Below are positions 18,487-26,130 of a stretch of DNA of 64,000 bases, one piece after another (the stretch's first letter is position 1; every line of letters starts with the position of its first letter). This DNA is from Methylocystis sp. B8 (lineage in GTDB: Bacteria; Pseudomonadota; Alphaproteobacteria; Rhizobiales; Beijerinckiaceae): contig NZ_VBTZ01000008.1 in the NCBI RefSeq assembly GCF_005771425.1, positions 62,001 to 126,000 of the forward strand, given 5' to 3'. Below the pieces are notes generated by a model. That model made no database searches. It was not told the DNA's origin and saw only the letters and a program-made list of their open reading frames with translations. The position numbers and the translations under genes are program-made.

Positions 18487-19170
18487 ATGAATCACGGCGT
18501 CGTCATCGCGCCTTCGATTCTTTCAGCCGATTTCGCGCGGCTGGGCGAAGAGACGCGCGCGATGGCCGACGCCGGCGCCGACTGGATACATCTCGACGTG
18601 ATGGACGGGCATTTCGTGCCCAATATCACCTTTGGGCCTGGCGTCGTCGCGGCGCTGCGGCCGGTGACGACGCTCACGCTCGACGTGCATCTGATGATTT
18701 CGCCGGTCGATCCTTATATCGCCGCCTTCGCCGAAGCCGGCGCCGACATCATCACCGTGCATGCTGAGGGCGGGCCGCATCTGCATCGCTCGCTGCAAGC
18801 GATCCGCGCGCTCGGCAAAAAGGCAGGCGTGTCGCTCAATCCGGCGACGCATGAAAGCGCGCTGCAATATGTGCTCGACGACATCGATCTTATTTTGGTG
18901 ATGAGCGTCAATCCCGGTTTCGGCGGCCAGAGCTTCATCCACTCGCAGCTCGATAAGATTCGCGCCATTCGCAAAATGATCGGACGGCGCGAAATCCGCC
19001 TCGAGGTCGACGGGGGCGTGACGCCGCTGATCGCGCCACAAATCGTCGAAGCCGGCGCCGATGTTCTTGTCGCGGGCTCGGCCGCCTTCCGTGGCGGCCA
19101 GGTCTGCTACGCCGACAATATCGCTGCGCTGCGCCGCGCCGCGGCGAGCGCCGGCGCGATTGCCGTTTAA
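18487..19170 (+). CDS. rpe: ribulose-phosphate 3-epimerase
   Basis: A 227-residue TIM-barrel epimerase interconverting ribulose-5-phosphate and xylulose-5-phosphate. Motifs: [12 protein letters not shown] at the N-terminus, [17 protein letters not shown] with metal-ligand His and catalytic Asp, [12 protein letters not shown] and LEVDGGV with the second Asp. The ATG at 18487 lies 4 bp after the fba stop. It completes the regeneration of ribulose-5-phosphate for the phosphoribulokinase encoded at the head of the operon. Confidence 0.97.
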   Translation: MNHGVVIAPSILSADFARLGEETRAMADAGADWIHLDVMDGHFVPNITFGPGVVAALRPVTTLTLDVHLMISPVDPYIAAFAEAGADIITVHAEGGPHLHRSLQAIRALGKKAGVSLNPATHESALQYVLDDIDLILVMSVNPGFGGQSFIHSQLDKIRAIRKMIGRREIRLEVDGGVTPLIAPQIVEAGADVLVAGSAAFRGGQVCYADNIAALRRAAASAGAIAV

Positions 19171-19184
19171 GCGGCCTTGGCGGC

Positions 19185-19214
19185 CGCGCCGCGGCAGTTG
19201 ATTGTCGCGGCGCG
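19185..19214 (+). terminator. GC-rich stem-loop after the prk operon
   Basis: CGCGCCGCG and CGCGGCGCG are exact inverted repeats 12 bases apart, 15 bases after the rpe stop. There is no T-run, so it may be a transcript-end stabiliser rather than an intrinsic terminator. Confidence 0.35.
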
Positions 19215-19239
19215 GCGCGCTATCGCCTCACCAGCGCAT

Positions 19240-19314
19240 TGGGGCGTCGCCAAGCGGTAAGGCAGCGGATTTTGATTCCGCCATACGGAGGTTCGAATCC
19301 TCCCGCCCCAGCCA
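19240..19314 (+). tRNA. tRNA-Gln (TTG anticodon)
   Basis: 75 nt including encoded CCA. Acceptor TGGGGCG pairs fully with CGCCCCA; D-arm GCCAAGCGGTAAGGC; anticodon stem GCGGA/TCCGC with loop TTTTGAT (anticodon TTG); T-arm GGAGGTTCGAATCCTCC. The 3' 71 bases recur at 20720-20790. Confidence 0.96.
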
Positions 19315-19479
19315 GCGCCACTTCACGACGTCAAACACCGCTACCGGCCACCGTCCGCCACGGCGGCAGGCGCAATTAACTGCCACCGATGCCGGGGCAA
19401 TGTGACCAACAGAAGCTGAAGCGGACTAAATTAAAAACGCGGCGCTACTCTTGATCGCCAGGAAAAATTGTAAGCCAAA

Positions 19480-20706
19480 ATGAGCATGCGCATAAGCATA
19501 GAAGCTCGGGAGCGTGACTTTGAGCCTGCGTTGACTTGGATCGGCGGTCTGGTCGGCGCCGCTCTGGACAAGCGTGTTGCTGCTTTCCGGGCCCAGGAAC
19601 TCAAGAACCCGCTTCTCGCTACTCATTTTCGCGAGACCTTCGCCTTGGAGTTCGCGCTCGTCAAAGCTCGCAAATACCGCCGGCAAACAGGCCGCCTGCC
19701 AAAGGGAGGCGAGTATGACCCACTTTACTGTTTTCTCATCGCGACCCAACGTATTCACGCAGCACTACCAGCGAACGTGCGAACGCCTTTCGAAGGCAGG
19801 TTACGTGATGCCTTGAATGGCGCCTATGGCCTCCGACCATTTGCCTACGAGATAAGCATTGCCACGCATCTCATGCAGCGAGGTTGGGACGTGGAATTCG
19901 CCGACTATGCCCAGATGGGACGTTTCGACTTTCTCGCACGCCAGGGCAGGCGCGAAATCGAAATTGAGTGCAAGAGCACGTCGGGCGACACCGGCCGGAA
20001 AATCCACCGCCAGGAAGTCAATCGACTTGCCGACCTGTTACTGCCGACTACCGAGCGGGTAGCGGACATCGCCGGATGTCATCGCATTTTGCTGACGATT
20101 CCTGACCGCCTCGGAAAATCGAGTGAGACACTATCGGGTGTCGCCTCGATCCTAGCGCAAGCTGTAGATCAGAAGGGTATAGCGTCGAGCGAGCTCGCGC
20201 GCGCCGAGTATACACTCGACAACATCGCCCATTGGCCGCAGCCGGGCCTGGACCCGGATGCGAAATCCTTCTTCGAAACGCGCTTTGGTTATTACAACTC
20301 GCATCTTCTGTTTCATGGCCGAAAGAATTTCTCCACTGTGGCCGTTATGATCCGAAGCGACAAGGCCGACACTGTTGTCGATGCGCTATCAAATGCCGCA
20401 AAGGAGGCGGCCGACCAATGCAGCGGAACAAGACCGGCGCTGATCGCAATGCACCTGATTGACAGAATCAGCCGGCCTGAACTCAAATCGCTGCTTGAGA
20501 CAGGTAGCGGACTACACGCGGTTATGCATGCCTTGCTCCGGAGTGGAAAGCGGCAGCATATCGATTCGGTCGCCTTTACGGTTCCGCAATACATCCGACC
20601 GGATGGCGTCGGCGCTAGGCGGCTCTCCGGCGACTTGCTCGTCCTCAACAATCCGCAACCGCTCTTCCCCTGTGATGAAATCCGCTCGATATTTCGATCG
20701 CCTTAG
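19480..20706 (+). CDS. PD-(D/E)xK-nuclease-like protein in a tRNA-flanked cassette
   Basis: A 408-residue soluble protein I cannot assign to a named family. In the middle it has D150 (QMGRFDFLA) followed by E163-x-K165 (EIEIECKS), the spacing and hydrophobic-strand context of PD-(D/E)xK nucleases, preceded by a helix-strand pair (SIATHLMQRGWDVEFADY) as in the nuclease core. The N-terminal 110 residues are helical; the C-terminal half has alternating strands and helices without recognised motifs. It fills the cassette between two tRNA-Gln copies almost completely. A role in defence or DNA processing is inference from the fold motif and location. A second ATG at 19486 is possible. Confidence 0.8.
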   Translation: MSMRISIEARERDFEPALTWIGGLVGAALDKRVAAFRAQELKNPLLATHFRETFALEFALVKARKYRRQTGRLPKGGEYDPLYCFLIATQRIHAALPANVRTPFEGRLRDALNGAYGLRPFAYEISIATHLMQRGWDVEFADYAQMGRFDFLARQGRREIEIECKSTSGDTGRKIHRQEVNRLADLLLPTTERVADIAGCHRILLTIPDRLGKSSETLSGVASILAQAVDQKGIASSELARAEYTLDNIAHWPQPGLDPDAKSFFETRFGYYNSHLLFHGRKNFSTVAVMIRSDKADTVVDALSNAAKEAADQCSGTRPALIAMHLIDRISRPELKSLLETGSGLHAVMHALLRSGKRQHIDSVAFTVPQYIRPDGVGARRLSGDLLVLNNPQPLFPCDEIRSIFRSP

Positions 20707-20715
20707 TCCAGCGAG

Positions 20716-20790
20716 TAGAGCGTCGCCAAGCGGTAAGGCAGCGGATTTTGATTCCGCCATACGGAGGTTCGAATCCTCCCGCCCCAGCCA
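20716..20790 (+). pseudogene. partial tRNA-Gln copy with damaged acceptor stem
   Basis: Identical to the tRNA-Gln at 19240 from its fifth base to CCA, but the first bases read TAGAG instead of TGGGG, giving mismatches at acceptor pairs 2 and 4. It is probably not a working tRNA and marks the right repeat of the cassette. Confidence 0.7.
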
Positions 20791-20805
20791 ATACAATAAT
20801 TAGCG

Positions 20806-21456
20806 CTAGCCCACCTTGCTGTCCTTCAGCAGGCCGACGAGCGGGTTTGGCGTCGGGGGCGCGATCCGCCGCAGGGTATTTGTGTCGTGATGGTTGAACG
20901 GCGGCGTGTTGCCGCGTAGGGCTAGATCCGTTCGCGTCAAATAGGTCCAGCTATCGTCGTCGTTGAAGTTGATGTCGATTCGGTAATAGTCGGTGCGAAA
21001 CGCCTCTTCCAGGATGCTCGTGGAGCAAATGCCGAAGCGGCTGTCGCCACGCCGCGCCTCGACCGAAATGCGCGCGTCATCGGGCTTGGCCGTGCCGCCC
21101 GCCAGCACGACTTGTCCGCGCGGGATCGCGATGGTTTGCATGATCAGGCCCGTGGCCGGCTCCCAGAGCCAATAGCCTACCTGATCGTGAAAGGTGATCG
21201 CCTCCTCCGCAGTGTTGATATGGATGTGATAGCGCAGACCATAGAGGAGCTGAGGACCGTTCGTCTGCGGGTCGATCGGGTCCATCCGGATATGCTCGCG
21301 ATAGGCGCGCGTTTCCGGACCCGCGGCCTTGGGATTGACGTCCATGCCTTGATCGGACTGCCACACGCCAGCCAGGCGGCGCAACGGACCGAGATTGGCG
21401 AGCGTGTCGGGGGAGAACTCAGGTTCGGTAAAAATATCTTCCGGAATGCTGCACAC
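20806..21456 (-). CDS. heme-binding beta-barrel (nitrobindin/DUF1794-like) protein
   Basis: About 216 residues from a GTG at 21456, chosen because AAGGA lies eight bases upstream; the open frame extends further upstream without family-like sequence. The region LGPLRRLAGVWQSDQGMDV resembles the G-x-W start of the 10-stranded fatty-acid-binding/nitrobindin barrel, and the C-terminal FNHHDTNTLRR carries the His region that binds heme in nitrobindins. Related proteins bind ferric heme and isomerise peroxynitrite; others in this family have unknown ligands. No signal peptide. It is convergent with the nuclease cassette and ends 16 bp from the second tRNA copy. Confidence 0.75.
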   Translation of the reverse strand: MCSIPEDIFTEPEFSPDTLANLGPLRRLAGVWQSDQGMDVNPKAAGPETRAYREHIRMDPIDPQTNGPQLLYGLRYHIHINTAEEAITFHDQVGYWLWEPATGLIMQTIAIPRGQVVLAGGTAKPDDARISVEARRGDSRFGICSTSILEEAFRTDYYRIDINFNDDDSWTYLTRTDLALRGNTPPFNHHDTNTLRRIAPPTPNPLVGLLKDSKVG

Positions 21457-21968
21457 TTTCCGTGTCCTTTCTCGCTCATTTGAGCCGCTTGCGATTGAAA
21501 ACTTGCTCGGACTGATTTCAAGCAACAAATTTGCCGATCTGGCGTCGGCGCTCGTCACGGCGGCTCGCTGCTGAGACATTCGTGATGCCGCCAATTTGCC
21601 GATTTCGAGAAGTTGCCGCGAGCGATATTCGCTAAGCGCGCTGCGACCATCGACGTGAACAGGCGACGGATTGACGGACCGCTGCGGACGTGAACCGCGA
21701 CGAACGCACACGTGCGCGGGCGCACTGCGTCTTCCAATGAGACGCGCAATAGTCCCAACGTTGCAAAAACCCTTAGCTTTTCGAAGCGATCGGGGCCGGC
21801 TGCTAAAGCGCCGGCCCTTTTTTGCGCTGCCTACTCGGCCTCTTTTAACGAAGCGCCGGCTGCGAGCGATATCACCCGAATGATGGCTGATCTACAGCCG
21901 ATCCGTTGCGTTGCGGCCGCATTTGTTCTCAAATCGCAATCCTTTACGCATCACGTCGGATCGCCCGC
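21457..21968 (+). other. intergenic region with an orphan terminator
   Basis: About 510 bases between divergent genes. No open frame on either strand has a recognisable product. The only clear signal is the hairpin plus T-run at 21793-21823, with no plus-strand gene upstream of it. Confidence 0.5.
21793..21823 (+). terminator. rho-independent terminator without an upstream gene
   Basis: GGGCCGGC and GCCGGCCC form a perfect 8-bp stem around a 9-nt loop, followed by six T. On the plus strand nothing coding ends here, so it may close a small RNA or isolate gldA from upstream transcription. Confidence 0.75.
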
Positions 21969-23081
21969 ATGCTGACGGTTTTCTGCTCTCCCGCGAGATA
22001 TGTTCAGGGTCGCGACGCGACGATGTCGCTCGCATCGGAGCTCTCGCGGCTCGGCATTGCGAAAAAGCCGCTGATCATCGCGAGTTCCGCCGCCCGTAAG
22101 GCGTTGGAGTCGACATGGCGCGCGACGTTTCAAGCCGCCGGATTCGACTACGCCATTATGGATTTCGGCGGGGAATGTTCCTTCGCGGAGATTTCGCGCG
22201 GAAAGGAAGAGGCGCGCCGTGTCTCCGCCTCGACGATCGTCGGCGCCGGCGGCGGCAAGACGTTGGATGCCGCCCGCGCCGTCGCCGCTGAACTCGGCCT
22301 GCCGGTCGCGTGCTGTCCAACGACCGCGTCGAGTGACGCGCCGTGCAGCGCGCTTTCGGTCGTCTATACCGAGGACGGGGTATTCGAGAAATGCCTCTAC
22401 TATCGACGCAATCCTGATCTGGTTCTGGTCGACAGCACCATCATTGCGCGCGCCCCCGTGCGCTTTTTAATCTCCGGCATGGGAGATGCGCTCGCCACCT
22501 ATTTCGAAGCGGACGCCGCGATCCGCGCCTATCGAAAGAATGTGGTTGGCGGCCTGAGCACGATCGCGGCCGCGGCGATTTCAGAACTCTGCTACAAAAC
22601 GCTACTCAAGGATGGAACGTCGGCCATCGCCGCCGCGCGGGCTGGTTCGATCACGCCGGCGCTCGAACGCATCATCGAGGCGAACACGCTGCTCTCTGGA
22701 CTGGGGTTCGAATCGAGTGGTCTTGCGGTGGCGCATTCGGTCCATAATGGGCTGACCGCCGCGCCGGAAACGCATGATCGGCTGCACGGCGAAAAGGTCG
22801 CCTTCGGCACGCTGACGCAGCTCGTGCTCGAAGGACGGCCGAGTTCGACAATTGACGAAGCTATGGGTTTTTGCCTCTCGGTCGGCTTGCCTGTGACGCT
22901 TGCCGAACTCGGCCTCCAAAATCTTCCGCGCGAGAAGGCGTGGGCGATCGCCGAACGAGCCGTTGCTCCCGGCGAGAGCGCCCACAACGAGCCTTTTGAG
23001 GTGACCGCCACGAATCTTATGGACGCAATTTATGCGGCGGACGCTATCGGCGCCGCCTTCAAGGCGCGCGCTTCGCAGTAA
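21969..23081 (+). CDS. gldA: glycerol dehydrogenase-like iron/zinc alcohol dehydrogenase
   Basis: A 370-residue member of the group III metal-dependent alcohol dehydrogenases, oxidising glycerol to dihydroxyacetone with NAD+. Motifs: GAGGGKTLDAARAVA (dinucleotide binding), PTTASSDAPCSALSVVY, and metal ligands in GMGDALATYFEAD, VAHSVHNGL and DRLHGEKVAFG. The ATG at 21969 begins MLTVFCSPARYVQGRD, the usual start of GldA proteins; an upstream in-frame start is possible but unlike the family. Stand-alone gene. The physiological substrate in a methanotroph is not given by the sequence. Confidence 0.92.
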   Translation: MLTVFCSPARYVQGRDATMSLASELSRLGIAKKPLIIASSAARKALESTWRATFQAAGFDYAIMDFGGECSFAEISRGKEEARRVSASTIVGAGGGKTLDAARAVAAELGLPVACCPTTASSDAPCSALSVVYTEDGVFEKCLYYRRNPDLVLVDSTIIARAPVRFLISGMGDALATYFEADAAIRAYRKNVVGGLSTIAAAAISELCYKTLLKDGTSAIAAARAGSITPALERIIEANTLLSGLGFESSGLAVAHSVHNGLTAAPETHDRLHGEKVAFGTLTQLVLEGRPSSTIDEAMGFCLSVGLPVTLAELGLQNLPREKAWAIAERAVAPGESAHNEPFEVTATNLMDAIYAADAIGAAFKARASQ

Positions 23082-23219
23082 GCAATCGCGCATGGGCGAC
23101 GGCGCCTACTCCTTCAAAGCGGAAGGCGGGTCTAAGTGGGTCTAAGTGCCGAGCTTGGCGAACACGCGATCGAGGAGACCATCGGTTGGATACGACCGCG
23201 AGGACGTGCACTACAAATC

Positions 23220-23498
23220 CTAAGTCCCAGCAGTCGACGCGCCGCGGGAGGCGTGGCCCCCTTTTCTGCCAGCTTGCGCCGCAAGTTCCCGGTTGACGGA
23301 AAAACTGCGTTTTGCCGCGCTCACCGCTAGACCGCCTTTGCGTCCCGCAGTCGAAGCAAGCTCCGGATTTTTGGCGAAGCTGCGCTGTTCGCTCGGCACG
23401 CTCTTGCCGCCTTTGCGCGCAATTTCACGTTGGCGCTCGGGCGTCATCAACGCGAATCCCCTTCGGGACTTGGCGGCCGCCTTAACTTTATTCATCAA
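23220..23498 (-). CDS. KGG-repeat stress-type protein
   Basis: A 92-residue basic hydrophilic protein with the repeats REIARKGGKSV, STAGRKGGLAV and AQAGRKGGHAS, interspersed with F-A-K-N-P-E-L and F-S-V-N-R-E-L. This is the KGG (con-10/GsiB-like) pattern of small general-stress proteins of unknown mechanism. No Cys, no membrane segment. The start MMNKVKAAAKSRRGFALM offers two adjacent ATGs. Alphaproteobacterial relatives are often under PhyR/EcfG control, but I see no certain promoter. Confidence 0.85.
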   Translation of the reverse strand: MMNKVKAAAKSRRGFALMTPERQREIARKGGKSVPSEQRSFAKNPELASTAGRKGGLAVSAAKRSFSVNRELAAQAGRKGGHASRGASTAGT

Positions 23499-24058
23499 TT
23501 GCGCTCCAATTTGATTTCAATGGTCGCCGCAACGAAATGAGTCGCGGAAGATCGCTCAGCATCGCCGGAAGAGAAACCAAACAAGACAACCTTTCCAAAG
23601 GAACGGTCGAGCGAATTCATTTTCGCTGAGTTTAAAATGCTGCCAAGTCAGTAATTTTACGTATAAATTTGCATCGCTGGCGGCAATCCAAATCAGGGCA
23701 TTTCATCGCGTGGCGAAGGCGTAAAACGACTCTAACCGCTCTCTAAAGTTCTTCTGAGCAAACTGCGATCCCGATCGACGTATGAAGTTCTGTTCTCCCG
23801 CTGCGGTCCTCCGGCCGGTGGCCCCACACGCCATAGACATGCGCGCGACTGCTAACCCAATACTCCAGAAATCAAAGGTCTAGGTAGGTCTACGAATTTT
23901 GCTTCGCGCGCGCGCGTGCTCTTATCTCCTCGCTGCCGATCTCTTTATGTACCTGAGCGCCAAGAGCGCCGTTGCAGCAAAACGCCAAAGGGCAATGGGA
24001 GCGTCCAATGTTGTGCGCGTCGCGCTGCCTCGAGCGATCGGGTCTCGGCCCGCGAGGA
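23499..24058 (+). other. intergenic stretch, no gene recognised
   Basis: About 560 bases upstream of the KGG gene and before a weak open frame. It is visibly more AT-rich than its surroundings in the 23.6-23.75 kb part. I see no RNA gene or repeat. Confidence 0.4.
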
Positions 24059-24379
24059 ATGATTGCTGGCGTCATACTCTCCCTCAAACAGCAACGGTTG
24101 CTCGCCAGCTATCTGCTCAACCTGCAAAGGGGCGAGCGCTTCGTGTTCGAGACGATGATCGCTGACATCCACAGGCTAGCGGACCTCGGCGCATATGAAC
24201 TCGCCACAGACGTGTTTGTCGCTCTTTGTATCTTCATGCGGGACCGACCGCGATTCAGCGCCTACGGGCGGCGCAATCGCGCGTTTAGGAGCCTGTATGG
24301 GAAGAGATCGATGCGAGCGCTCGACTCGCATCTCATCGCCAATGGCGCAAGACGGACAGCCGATTCAATACGCCCTTGA
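24059..24379 (+). CDS. hypothetical protein, uncertain
   Basis: A 106-codon frame beginning MIAGVILSLKQQRLLASYLL with well-behaved amphipathic helices (RLADLGAYELATDVFVALC) and an Arg-rich C-terminus. No family recognised. The ATG has a purine-rich run (CGAGGA) but directly abutting it, and in-frame sequence is open further upstream, so the start is doubtful. It could be a degraded gene. Confidence 0.35.
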   Translation: MIAGVILSLKQQRLLASYLLNLQRGERFVFETMIADIHRLADLGAYELATDVFVALCIFMRDRPRFSAYGRRNRAFRSLYGKRSMRALDSHLIANGARRTADSIRP

Positions 24380-24668
24380 GAGGAACAAGTCCTGGGCGTG
24401 GACTTTGCCATTTCGGCATAGGATCGCCTCGGATGGGCCAAGGAGATCGAACTCCGCCTTCCGAGCGTTCCCCAACGCAATTTCGAGAATAGCGCTTGTG
24501 CTAAGACTGAGATGCGCCCAGCGCAAATGGAATGGCGTCCTGCGCTCAGCGCTGATACGCTTGCAGCGTCACAGATCGTAAGCTGCCGGGCCTTGGCGCT
24601 CGGCGCATGCGAGCGATAGCAGCACGGGCAGACTGGATTTCACACTTGAATCAATAGGATTTCATTCA

Positions 24669-25412
24669 GTGGACGATGAAAGTCCCGATGTTTCCGGCGT
24701 CAGTCGGGGAGAGCTCGAACGCCTGAGAACGATCAGCGGAATGGTTGCGACTCTCGCCCACAACATCAATCAGCCGCTAACGGCGGCAAGCGCTTATCTC
24801 AGGGCGGCGCAGCGCCTGACAGGAGGACTTCCGAAGGAGCCCGCAACGCCGATCGTGGAAACGCTCGACAAGGCTGTAACGCAGATCGTACGCGCCGCCG
24901 AGGCCGTCCGCGCTCTCAGCGAGCTTTTTACGGACAGCGGCCCAGAAAAGACGCCTGTCAGCCTCAATTTACTAATCGAGGAGACGCTTTCTTTCATCGC
25001 CAGCGAGGCTGCCGATGCTGGAGTCTCCATTAGCAAGCGACTTACGAAAGATGACGATTGCATCGTCGCGGACCGGTTTCAGATCAAGCATGTTCTGATA
25101 AATCTTATTCAAATTGCCATGGAGAGGATGCAGAAAACGCCGCGACGCGAGCTGTTCGTTTCCACGACAACGGAAGCTGCAAGCGCGATACGCCTCACAA
25201 TTCAAGACGGCGCCGGCGGATCAGGCGAAGGCGAGGACGCCGATCTCTTCGCGTTTTTTGCGGCGCAAGAAAAAGGAATGGGGATCGGACTGTCGATTTC
25301 GCGCACAATCGTCGAAGCACATCATGGCCGACTTTGGGCTAGGGCCAACCCCGAACGGAGCGCTATATTCTCCTGTGACCTTCCCTTACGAGGGCAAGAG
25401 TCCAAGGGATGA
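24669..25412 (+). CDS. FixL-like histidine kinase without sensor domain, altered N-box
   Basis: A 247-residue soluble kinase starting at GTG after AGGAT. HisKA motif ATLAHNINQPLTAASAY with His31 as phospho-acceptor, as in FixL/DctB-type kinases. In the ATPase domain the N-box reads HVLINLIQIAMERM: Ile149 replaces the Mg-ATP-chelating Asn found in NLxxNAxEA. The G regions IQDGAGGSGE and KGMGIGLSISRTIVEAHHG are kept. There is no PAS or heme domain, so the signal must come from another protein. It overlaps the response regulator gene by ATGA, so the two are coupled. The Asn loss may reduce autophosphorylation; phosphatase activity could remain. Confidence 0.88.
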   Translation: MDDESPDVSGVSRGELERLRTISGMVATLAHNINQPLTAASAYLRAAQRLTGGLPKEPATPIVETLDKAVTQIVRAAEAVRALSELFTDSGPEKTPVSLNLLIEETLSFIASEAADAGVSISKRLTKDDDCIVADRFQIKHVLINLIQIAMERMQKTPRRELFVSTTTEAASAIRLTIQDGAGGSGEGEDADLFAFFAAQEKGMGIGLSISRTIVEAHHGRLWARANPERSAIFSCDLPLRGQESKG

Positions 25413-26083
25413 GCTCGAGAACGATCTACATCGTGGACGACGATTCGGCGGTGCGAGAAGCCCTTCAGCTTCTGCTCGAATCCGAGGGTTACGCCGTGTC
25501 GGGCTTTCCATCGGCGTCCGCTATGCTGTCGTCGTTGGGGCCGGAAAGCGCCGGATGCGTTATCGCCGACGTCCGGATGCCGGGACTAAGCGGGCTCGAC
25601 CTTATCGTCGAGATGAAGAGCCGAAATCTTCGTTTGCCGATCATTATCATTACGGGCCATGGCGACGTGCCGCTGGCGGTCGAAGCCATGAAGCGGGGCG
25701 CCGTAGATTTTCTAGAAAAGCCATTCGACGACGAAGCGCTCTTCGCGGCAGTCAAGCGCGCGCTATTACCGGACGCGACCGCACAGGAGAATCGTACCGA
25801 AGAGTCGCACGCTCCTGAAAGATTTATGTTGCTGACCAAACGCGAGCGCCAAATTCTGGAAAGGCTCGTGGAAGGCCGCTCGAACAAGGTCATTGCGCAC
25901 GACCTCGACATCAGTGTGCGCACGGTGGAAGCGCATCGCGCGAATGTCATGGCCAAAATGCGCGTCAAGAATCTCGCGGAACTCGTTAGAATGTTCCTTA
26001 ATGGTCGGAATATTTTGGTTTCTGAAAATAACTTGGAGGATCCTTCTCAAAAATCCTCGTCGTCAATCATGCGTCGCGACTAG
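25409..26083 (+). CDS. FixJ/NarL-type response regulator
   Basis: A 224-residue regulator: receiver domain with acidic pocket VDDDSAVREAL, phospho-acceptor Asp54 in IADVRMPGLSG, Thr in IITGHGDVPLAVEAMK and Lys in DFLEKPFDD, then a LuxR-type helix-turn-helix (LTKRERQILERLVEG followed by NKVIAHDLDISVRTVEAHR). The overall pattern, including GHGDVPMAVxAMK, is that of FixJ. Its start overlaps the kinase stop. The extra ~25-residue polar C-terminal tail is unusual. Target genes are unknown; the next genes run convergent. Confidence 0.93.
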   Translation: MSSRTIYIVDDDSAVREALQLLLESEGYAVSGFPSASAMLSSLGPESAGCVIADVRMPGLSGLDLIVEMKSRNLRLPIIIITGHGDVPLAVEAMKRGAVDFLEKPFDDEALFAAVKRALLPDATAQENRTEESHAPERFMLLTKRERQILERLVEGRSNKVIAHDLDISVRTVEAHRANVMAKMRVKNLAELVRMFLNGRNILVSENNLEDPSQKSSSSIMRRD

Positions 26084-26130
26084 GCCGCGGGAGAAGCGCC
26101 ACAAGTATAGACTATCCGTCAGCGCAACTG

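Larger units (their letters stand above)
19244..20790 (+). mobile_element. single-gene cassette between tRNA-Gln direct repeats
   Basis: A 71-bp identical sequence at 19244-19314 and 20720-20790, covering tRNA-Gln from base 5 to the CCA, brackets ~1.4 kb holding one gene. The arrangement is that of an element integrated into a tRNA gene, with one copy restored to full function and the other left as a remnant. There is no integrase inside, so if mobile it relies on an enzyme encoded elsewhere. A simple tRNA duplication with an intervening gene is the alternative. Confidence 0.6.

Noticed and set aside
24640-24668. FNR/FixK box upstream of the FixL-like gene (TTGAATCAA)
   Set aside because: The palindrome lacks the four-base spacer of the TTGAT-N4-ATCAA consensus.
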